DNA of 64,000 nt from Rhyacophila brunnea (Eukaryota > Arthropoda > Insecta > Trichoptera > Rhyacophilidae): contig JAGYXB010000283.1 in NCBI GenBank assembly GCA_022495005.1, positions 459,501-523,500 of the forward strand, given 5' to 3'. A program made the translations under genes and the position numbers. The notes under the pieces are model-generated. The model was not told where the DNA came from and made no database searches. It worked only from the letters and a program-made list of their open reading frames with translations. The first letter of the stretch is position 1. Each line of letters starts with the position of its first letter. Below are positions 55,244 through 64,000 of this stretch, piece by piece.

Positions 55244-57934
55244 GTCTCGACTCTCATTGGGCTTTATGGCTTGTTATAGGGTTAAAAAGGAAACACAAGT
55301 GATTTAAAGTACTTCTATCAATAATTATTGTGGACGTATTGAATATATAATGTCTGCAGTGTACTAAATAAAATAAATAATAAAATTTAAGATAAAATAA
55401 ACTTTGTTTATAAATTTGAGTGGACTGTATTGTTAGAATTAGGTCGGAATAACGGATGTGTGGGAGCATGGATGCTAACCTTAATGTTGTCTGTGAATAA
55501 AAGTATAATATATTATACCTCTCTCATTGGATGATTTTTGTGCCAACATAATATTTAGTTCTCGTTATAGATTCTTGGATTTCCACCGCGTGTACTTCTT
55601 CCTTCTTTCCTCGACGTTTCTATGAAAATAGACATAACAATGAAGTGCATGATAATTAATAATTTGGTCTTTGCATTCCTAGTTTGATATTGATTATTGA
55701 AATAATTAAAGAAAAATCAACAAAAATGATGGTTATGTGGTTTTTCTCACTTCATTTCCTTCCTTTTTTACAAATTTCGAGTTAAATTTAAATATTAAAG
55801 GCTTCAAATTATTGGGTAAGTTTATATATATACATTAACAGCAAGTATTTTAATAAAAAATCGAGCAAGTATTTTATTAAAAAGGTGGGAACTATTTAAT
55901 ATGAACAGCAAGTAAAAAATGATTATTGGTAAGTATTATAATATAACAATGGAAGTATTTAAATTAGGATATGGAATTATTTAAATAATTTCCGGGAATT
56001 ATTTAAATAATTAATGGTAAGTATAAATATCAATTTGTCAGTATAAAATCTATTTTGGACAGATTTTTTCTTTTACAGAAATAACTTATTTAGTAGCTTC
56101 CTTATTATGTTAAATTTAGTAGGATAGTATTGTTCTTTCTATCTGGCTTTCCAGAGCAGATTGTACTATTAGAATGGTATTTCTCTATTATTTCATCCCT
56201 TACGCCCATTTAGTGTAGCAGCATTTGTGTATCTATAAAATGGCTCAATAATGCAATGCGAGTCTCCTGAGCAAGCTTCTAGTGCCTTTAAGATACTATT
56301 TCATTTTAACTATCAGCTGTAACTTAACTTAACTGCACCTTCCGAACCATCAGTTGTAGGTAGCTGTTAGGCATACACTCTTGATCTAAGCGCACTTCAA
56401 AGATATATGTAACCTTACCTTATGAGATTCAAACCCTTAATCTCTACTTCATTGCGGAGTTAAATAAATTGTAGTGTCTATTATATACATTTTCAACTTT
56501 GCAATAATAACAAGACATACTTCAGACTTGTATAGTGCTTATTACATATTATTTTCAGTATCAGAGTTAAATAATAAGACAGACTTCAGTTGTTTACAAT
56601 AAATGTATTTCTTGTGTTCAAAAATTCACAATAATAATCAATGTTAACAAACATATGACAGAATAAGACGTTTCCTTCAATGATATATCAATTACATACA
56701 ACCTATTACTAAAGACGACCGATGTCGACCAATGTGAATGATTGAAAATGATAGTCTAGAATAAACACCCAGTCAAACGATAACATAAAAATCTTTTCCT
56801 TCAATTACGTACAACCTATTACTAAAAACGTTCATGAAATTCATAAAAGAAAACATAAAATTTGTGTTGTTTTTACTGTTATATTATTTTATGCAAGTCT
56901 ACATATAAATAACACAACATCTTAGGATTATCGGAAAACATTCCGATAATCGCAACTTTTGACAGCTCGATTTTTTTATTCGTTCGTTGATCAGTTTCAG
57001 AGCATAGACAAATCGGACGACTTATTAATTGTCCTCGGACTTTTGGCTCGCCAATGGCAATACGTTTCACGGTCTTGTTTACATTACATACTGTAATAAA
57101 TTAACAATATTAAATTATTATCTGATTCGGCATTTACACTAATAGTAAAAATAATAATATACATATTATATAAATAATTAAGATACTTACTTAAATTAGT
57201 AATTTTAAAAGACGTTGAAAAAAACCTTTTTGTAGTGATGAGTAAAAAACATGTAAAATATAAAAAATCCACGAACCCTAACTAATTAATTTAACATACA
57301 ATTTTAATTGAAATAAATTTAATATCATACTATTAATTATTGTTGTACCCAAACTGAGATTCATTTTTTTTTATAAAATTAGAAAATAATAGGTAATAAA
57401 AATGTACTTAGTTTTAAAAAATGATTTCTGTAATATTTGTAGTACCTACCTAGAGAACCTATATTTTTGATAAATTATTAATTTAATCTTTGAGGTTATT
57501 CGCATTTATTTTGTGAAATGTCCATCTAGCTCTTTTTTCTGCACCTCTACGACTTCTTATTTGATCTTCTTTTAATAATAATATAATCATAAATAGTTTG
57601 TTCTTACCGATATTCATAAATGCATAGACTAATATACTTTATATGCGATAATGGTAACCCTAAAATGCCGTGCGCCCCATTGAATGTTTTTTACTTTTCA
57701 TACTATCAAAATAATAATTGATATGGATTTTATCTATTGGCCCATGCCATTTAAATAATGATACTTGCTTCAAAAATGCACGCCAATATTAAATCGTCAT
57801 TTGCAGCTAATATCCATCGGACACAACGTATACTTAGTCGTATTAGTTGTATACAACGTTATTATCCAGTAAAACCTATTCTGAAAAAAAACTGAGGGTT
57901 ACGTCTTTTTTTTTTATACAGTCGATATCTCTTG
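55244..57934. other. No gene seen; AT-rich with GTAAGTATT-like words
   Basis: 2.7 kb with no supported gene. 55830-56040 holds irregular repeats of AGCAAGTATTTTA / GGTAAGTATTATAA and two copies of GGAATTATTTAAATAAT. Open frames near 56879-57070 lack known motifs. Confidence 0.4.
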
Positions 57935-58545
57935 GTCATGGCCCCCACAAAGGGAGGAGCTGACAGGGCTCTAGCCTGGGGGCCCGGGCGCAGGAAGGGC
58001 CCGGCGTGACGAGTCAACCAGATTAGTGATATAAATACACATCACAAATTCGCTCTAATAGTAAAAAAAATATGTGTTTATTCGATACGTCACGGATACC
58101 GAAGAAAATCCTCGAAGGAAACCCAGAGAGGAAAAGGCCAGTGGGAAAGAGACGAACACGATGGGGTGATAACATTATAAAAGACGCCAACCAGCTGCTA
58201 AAAATCAGCAACTGGAAAAGACGTGCGGAGGACCGTTCCGGCTGGAGGACGGCGGTGGAGGAGGCCAGGGCTCGACTTGAGCTGTAGCGCCATCAAAGAA
58301 GAAGAAGTTTATACGATACAATTTTTATTTGTGTATCGATACTCGACAACCCCATAATTCAAATGGATATATTGAAATATTAAAAATAAAACACTAAAAA
58401 TATACAAATTAATTTTACCGCTTCGACCATTTGGAAAACGCTACTGTGGAGCATCACACTACCTTTATCCTTAGCGATAGCTAGGGGAGCCCACCAAAGA
58501 TCCTAGCCTGGGAGCCCGCTTCAGGATATGGGGGCCATCTTCTTG
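57935..58545. repeat. hAT-derived repeat (related to 41.8-42.0 kb), split by LINE tail
   Basis: 58340-58500 (ATACTCGACAA, AACGCTA, TCCTTAGCGATAGCTAGGGG, TCCTAGCCTGGGAG) parallels 41800-42005 in the hAT relic (TACTCGACAA, AACGCTATTTTAAAG, CCTTAGCGATAGGTAGGGGG). ATGGCCCCC occurs near both limits (57937, and mirrored near 58540), perhaps as TIR. Confidence 0.4.
58072..58312 (+). pseudogene. LINE T3-type terminal fragment
   Basis: ILEGNPERKRPVGKRRTRWG, NIIKDANQLLKISNWKRRAE, DRSGWRTAVEEARARLEL, stop at 58285, then CGCCATCAAAGAAGAAGAAG. This is the last ~70 codons plus 3' end of a T3-like LINE (compare GRPKRRWADAV ... WRR.A.DRSEWR..VEEA at 53.4 kb). The ATG at 58072 is not a real start. Confidence 0.82.
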
Positions 58546-58689
58546 ATAATGGTTTTTGCAACAAACCCAAAACGTCGAAGAAAGAAGGAAGAAAGGACAC
58601 CCAAGAATCTATTACGATAAAAAAATATCCGTGAAGGTCTCAAACATTACATTTAGTTATCTGTGCGCTATTGTTAAGATACAAAGTTT

Positions 58690-59216
58690 TTTTAATACAA
58701 AGTTCTTGGAATAAATACTGGAGCTTAAAAAAAATGTTTAAAGGCGATATGACAGCAAAGATAAAAACTAAAGTGATGAACTCATGTCTCCTACCATGCT
58801 CAACCTATGCCTGTCAGACCTGGAGATACTCTAGCATAGTAAAGAACAAAATCACCAGCTGCCAACGCGGTATGGAACGTAGTATGCTAAATATGAACAA
58901 AAGACAAAAAATAAGACACACAAAAATTAGAAATATTTCAAAAGCCACAGACGCTCTAATCCATGCTCAAAAACTTAAATGGAAATAGGCGGGTCATGTA
59001 GCGCAACTACAAGATGAGAGATGGACAAAAATAATTACTTCATGGAATGGCTTAAAAGGGAAACGCTATGGAGGAAGACCCCATGCGAGATGTCAAGACG
59101 ACATCATAAAAACAGCGGGCCCAAATTGGCTACAAATAGCCAAAAACAGAGTCCAGTGGGACTCTTTGGAGGAGGCCTTCACCAGAAGAGGGGTTCTTAC
59201 AAACCAAACAAACTAA
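58690..59216 (+). pseudogene. LINE reverse transcriptase tail (EEAFTRRG type)
   Basis: SSWNKYWSLKKMFKGDMTAK, MNSCLLPCSTYACQTWRYSS, SCQRGMERSMLNMNKRQKIR, IHAQKLKWK, an in-frame TAG at 58986 replacing Trp, AGHVAQLQDERWTKIITSWN, GRPHARCQDDIIKTAGPNWL, VQWDSLEEAFTRRGVLTNQTN and TAA at 59214-59216. One frame throughout apart from the stop. Same architecture as the 15.5-kb fragment but a different family. It starts after the RT active site. Confidence 0.88.
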
Positions 59217-59366
59217 TTACATATCACTGTCTAATTTATAAACATTATCTAATAGTATTATATACAAAATAAAAAGTTTTAATATAGGTATATTTTTGTA
59301 TTATACAAAAATAATAATAATTAATTTTATATAAACTAGAAAATAAGTAGATAATACAATCATGGA

Positions 59367-62300
59367 TATCGACGGCCCCAGGAAAAACCATGATAAGTCT
59401 AAAATCATAAATGTTCAGGAGAGCGAAAAAACTAAAATATTTACGCTATTAAATTCATCATATAAAATGAGTAAGTTTTTTCTTATCTTATTTAAGTAAA
59501 TCAGATAGACCATTTTATGGTCTATATTTCTATCAAAATTTAATGGTGATTCATTAAATAACAGCTGAGATAATGTCCAAAAATCGTTTTTATTTGGAAT
59601 AATATTACGCACTTTATATTTTGACTTGATTCAACATGCTTTTGCGCGGACGAAATAGATTACTGACTCCGCATAACATATTCATATTCTGAGATGGAAA
59701 CCTTATTTTACGTCGCATTTTTCTTACTCCATACGATTTTATTAATTACAACTATAGTTATAACGCTCTTTTACGGAAAAATTGACATTGCGCAATATTT
59801 AACTCGAAATAGTACAGCGTGTCTATAAAATCTTAACAAGGGATATAGGGACATATTGATATATATATATTTTTATACGGATTTTTCATAATTTAAATGT
59901 ATTTAAGTATGACTTTTTATGTTTTTTTGCAAATTATTATTGATATTTTTATAAATAATCAGAATATGTACATTACGAAATAATAAACATTCAAGAAAAA
60001 TGTTTATAATGGAATAATAAAGAAGTTATGAGGAAATTAGTACATAACACTACTTACTACACCATCAATAAAATATCTATTTTTTATACCTACTTCGTAA
60101 CAAATTTTTCATTAAAAATATAGAATAGATAGAAAAAAACAATGTAATGTTAATGGTCATGTATATCGCTAGAACAATTTTAATATAATTAATATTCAGT
60201 ACAATTATCGAAACCAGAGAGATAATATATTTCATTAAATAAATCATTATAAGTGGTTTACATAAAGGATATACTGAGTGAATTAAATTAGTAATTATCA
60301 CTTTAGAACACACACAATTATTATTGTTCAATACAAAAATACAAAAATATTAAATAACTAGTGGAATATAATATTATACATAACAATTTGGCACAAATGT
60401 GCCTACCAAAGCATCGAAATGTTGGAAAAAATATATTTAAGTAGGTTTATTAGTTTCAAAAATTTTAATACTAATAAACCTAAGGAAAGTGTTATTTATA
60501 ATCTAATAATTATTATTTAAAGACAGCTAAATTCACTTTCGTTATCAAATGAGATCGCATTATTAAAAAATGTTCATCAGCAGAAGTTAAATTCATATAA
60601 AATTTATACTAGGCTTGTATTACATACACATTCTATAATCACGATTAGGTAATTACCTATCTAAAATAACATTGATACAACATTATGTAGTTATGCTGTA
60701 GCAAGAGTGATAATGATAACCTTTTCAGTACCTACCTTCTATTCACTTTTTTCAATTCAATTTTTGCAACATAATATCTTTCTGTAATTGATCTTGTAAA
60801 ATTGTAATTAAAAGCTTATAAATACTGATACAGTGATCATATTAACTTTCGTTTTGTTTTTCTAATGTTTATTGTTGATATGAGTTTAATTATCGATTAG
60901 TAAACATAGTTGAATTATATTTAATTGTCAACATAAATCATGAAACATCAGTATAAGTACGTCTTAATTGAACTCAGTTATGTTAATTAATACGAGGTGT
61001 CATGATTGCAATAATTTATTTGGAAAGATAAAATAAATATGTACCGCCCCAACATTGTAATATTTAGTTTAAAATTTAAATAATCGTGGTACGAATCTGC
61101 ATTTTTCTAAACGGTTGGCTTTTAACTAGTATTTTCTTTAAATGATACATTATATTGTTATCTAATCTAATCAATTACGTAGAGTTTTATTAAATACTTT
61201 CTCAAAAAACATAGTTTAATATCAATTATCATTCATAGCACTTTATTTAACTTACTATTTTGATCGATCTATATAACTCCGACCGATTTAACTTAGATAA
61301 AAAATAGTAATTACTATTTATGCTAGTATTAATATTTTAAAACAATCATATTCAATAAATTAATACGAGGTAAGTATATATGAGAGTAGGTACTAGATTT
61401 TCAAAACCAATTGATATTTTGTTTGATATTAAACCTACCGGGGATACCACAATATGTTAATACCATCTCATACATATTATTAACCTAGATTCTAGACAAC
61501 AATAAATGATTCATAAACTGACTATTATACACGTTTTTCGGTAAAATTCTATTGAAAATAATAGATAAAATAAGTTTTCAAAAAACCCGGCTAATCTTTT
61601 CTTTTAGGTGACCGACATGTAATAATAATTTATAATCCACAGAGCTCGTTTTCGAGAAACATTCAATGTACAAAGTAATAATAATATATACCCTTTTATA
61701 TTATTGCAAACATAAAATTAACACGTCGGACGTATTTTAGTTTTACAATGAGCTTAAGTTGGTCCCAATGTGTACAAATCAATTAGTAAGCCTTTCGGAA
61801 ATTCTCACCATTTGAAAGAGTAATAAAAATGATTTTTTCACTTTCTTAAGTCATAAATATTATTCCGTAATTAGTAAGAATTTTACTAAGAGAATAATAA
61901 AATAAACTCTCTTGTATTTGCTAGCTAGATAAGTCCTTCCTTTTAAATAATAAAATATTTTGTAATTTAAACATGAAAATACTGCCTAGTTGTTATTATC
62001 GATGTACAAGACTAATTTAATCAAAATGTGTCATACTGTACCGAAAATAAAATAATGTTTTGAAGTTAAAACATAATATTATAGGTATAAGCATCGGCCT
62101 ATAACATCGTGGGTTCCGAGTTTGAATCATGGGTCTGAAAAATAGATACAAATTGTTTTTCAATTTGTGGTCGGAGTCAGAGTACGTACCTAATAGGTTG
62201 AGCAAGTGGCTGACATCCATTTCTCGTAAAAACAAAACCTGTTCTCCAATCTGTGGGGGGCCTCATTATGATCGGACATGATCGGATATTTTAGGTGGGT

Positions 62301-63229
62301 ATATTTTTAATTGCAAAACAATTTGTTTTCTAGTGATAGGTAATAATATTTAATTAAAATATGTCGTTTTCTGCTGGGTATTTATTTAAATTAATTTTAT
62401 TTATAATTACATACTTTTTTTACTCATCTAAATAATTGAAACAGTGAATTATTATAATGATATATCCATATCGTTTTCTATTGGATATTTGTTTAATATC
62501 AAATAATATAACAATTTCAAACTTAAACATTACCTACAACATTGTTTTTTGGGTATCTAAGTAGAAGAGTAATTAACCGAAAATAGTCGAAGAAAGCTTG
62601 TGGAGGTCTTTATTTTGCGGTGGATTGAAATTGGCTGATGAATCAATATAATGAATAATCAATATTTAAACATTATTACTGTGTCCTAGTATAGTAAAAG
62701 TACCTACCTATATTAGTACAAAATAATTCTTTTCTATTTTGTTTGTTTTATATTCAATAATATAATATTTTGATAATAAAACACTAGTACTAGTGACTAG
62801 TGAGTAGCTTTTTAACTAAAACTGCATTTACCTACTGCAAATTCTAATATTTTCCGAAGATAAACCAATATATTTTTCAAAACTAATGTGATACGTCAAT
62901 ATAAACCATGCCGTATATTAGGATCTCCGTTAAAGACTGTTATTGCAAGTATAACAACCTTCTTACTCGTAAAATAAAACGCAGTACACTTTTTTATTGA
63001 TATATGACTATACTCCTCGGATATTTATGTGAACACAAATTTGGTCGATGCGATATGTAGATATAGAGTTTGTCATTTGCCATTGTCGAAAACCTAACTT
63101 TGTCAATTTTTATGCTAGAGACCTGAAATTTTTACAGGACATGCACAAAAAATATGATATTATAAAAAGCTAATAAAACTTAAAACGCTATTTTCAGACT
63201 TATCATGGTTTTTCTAGGGCACGTCGATA
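59367..63229. mobile_element. Widely spaced 35-40-bp inverted repeat bounding 3.9 kb
   Basis: TATCGACGGCCCCAGG then AAAAACCATGATAAGTCT at 59367 is mirrored at 63190-63229 (three differences in about 36 bp). TA at both ends. The enclosed 3.86 kb is AT-rich, has no open frame beyond about 84 codons and carries one SINE A. It could be a large decayed or non-autonomous DNA transposon, or two separate MITE ends. Confidence 0.55.
62082..62290 (+). repeat. SINE A copy 12 (A box eroded)
   Basis: GGTATAAGCATCGGCCTATA and a mutated B box (AGTTTGAATCATGGG) precede the body TAGGTTGAGCAAGTGGCTGAC and TTTCTCGTAAAAACAAAAC, ending GATCGGACATGATCGGAT. Pol III promoter probably inactive. Confidence 0.85.
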
Positions 63230-64000
63230 TATATATATACATAATATATATATTAATAGGTTATATTTTAAATATTCATTAGATATAGTCAAATAACTGT
63301 CATTTACTTTTGTTTGTAAGAAATAAAAAGGCTTTTTGTTATTATTTATTATCTGTGCGCTATTATTGAAGGCAGGCCAAACTTGTAACTACGATGCGGA
63401 CATTTATTACGACAACATTTATTGAATTGTTGATACTTAGCTTGGCTCTTGAACATGTGTACACAATTATTATTACACGGGTTAAATTAAATTGCATGTG
63501 CATGAGGATTCTTATTGTAATTTCATTATCACAAAGCCGTGAATGTAAAAAAGAATTTACGAATATGTAATTGGCGCAAACGACCTTTTTTGATACATCG
63601 CATGACCTTTAATTAGGTTAATGACTTTCAAAACATATAAAGTAATTTATTGTATGAGTTTTTCTCGTATATGCGGTTTCATTATCACATTTTCAAATGA
63701 ATTTGATTATATTGGACCTATTTTAACGTGATATTTACTTTTAATATGTATTTTTCGTTAACCAAATATTGGATCAACTACATGTTTAAATGTGTTTGCT
63801 TAATATGAAATAATATTCAGAAATATATCAAATTATGAGGTAGGATATATAAATGCCTAATAAAATGGCTTCTCTGTAAAATTATTATATATCGAATATA
63901 ATTCAAAAGTATAATTTTTAACATTTGACGTTAAATTTTATTTTTATTTTATTTATTTAATACATTGGTTATTATACATAGATTCATAATTATGTATTGG
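63230..64000. other. No gene seen
   Basis: AT-rich. TTATCTGTGCGCTATTATTG near 63350 matches TTATCTGTGCGCTATTGTTA near 58657, outside the other limit of the 59.4-63.2 kb inverted repeat. Confidence 0.4.

Overview
The window looks like AT-rich, intergenic or intronic DNA from an insect nuclear genome. No intact host protein-coding gene is recognisable. The insect assignment rests on (CCTAA)n runs, which match the TTAGG telomere type, and on the transposon mix. AT-rich text with frequent TACCTACC words hints at Hemiptera (aphid-like), but that is only a lean. Nearly everything that can be named is a transposable-element relic, often nested.

Four groups are clear. (1) tRNA-derived SINEs. Family A has about 14 copies, counting one fragment and one with a foreign head. 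Family B often sits in head-to-head pairs. Family C has two 194-bp copies with exact target-site duplications (TSDs). (2) LINE 3'-end fragments of several families, each carrying only the tail of the reverse transcriptase ORF (near 15.5, 20.5, 27, 37, 43.5, 45.5, 48, 53, 58 and 59 kb). (3) DNA transposons and MITEs: a Tigger/pogo relic with transposase (17.6-18.6 kb), two hAT elements with 8-bp TSDs (40.8-42.1 and 51.2-52.6 kb), a PIF/Harbinger-like element (32.6-33.2 kb), long-TIR foldback elements, two elements with CG(T)CACCC termini and 4-bp TSDs, and large TIR elements at 20.8-22.7 and 59.4-63.2 kb. (4) A broken Helitron-type N-terminal coding region (6.4-7.2 kb) whose pieces recur at 23.4 and 44.4 kb.

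The one candidate functional gene is a structured RNA at about 14.9-15.2 kb. It has a GAGGAAAGTCCGG core and a downstream CAGAGAG motif, as in RNase MRP / RNase P RNA, followed by a T-run.

Layout: 0.8-2.0 kb composite SINE palindrome; 2.9-6.3 kb repeats X, Y and P; 6.4-8.7 kb Helitron relic and inverted Q repeats; 8.8-9.6 kb second SINE cluster; 10.7-14.8 kb old repeats and MITEs with SINE insertions; 14.9-15.2 kb ncRNA candidate; 15.4-22.7 kb LINE, MITE, Tigger and large TIR element; 24-26 kb nested DNA elements; 26.7-34.8 kb LINE and MITE patches; 35-46 kb further LINE, hAT and SINE; 46.5-53.9 kb LTR-like repeat, foldbacks and hAT; 54.4-63.2 kb MITE, LINE and the large TIR pair. The nesting gives relative ages: SINE A and C are inserted into MITEs, LINE tails and the Helitron relic, so they are among the younger families.
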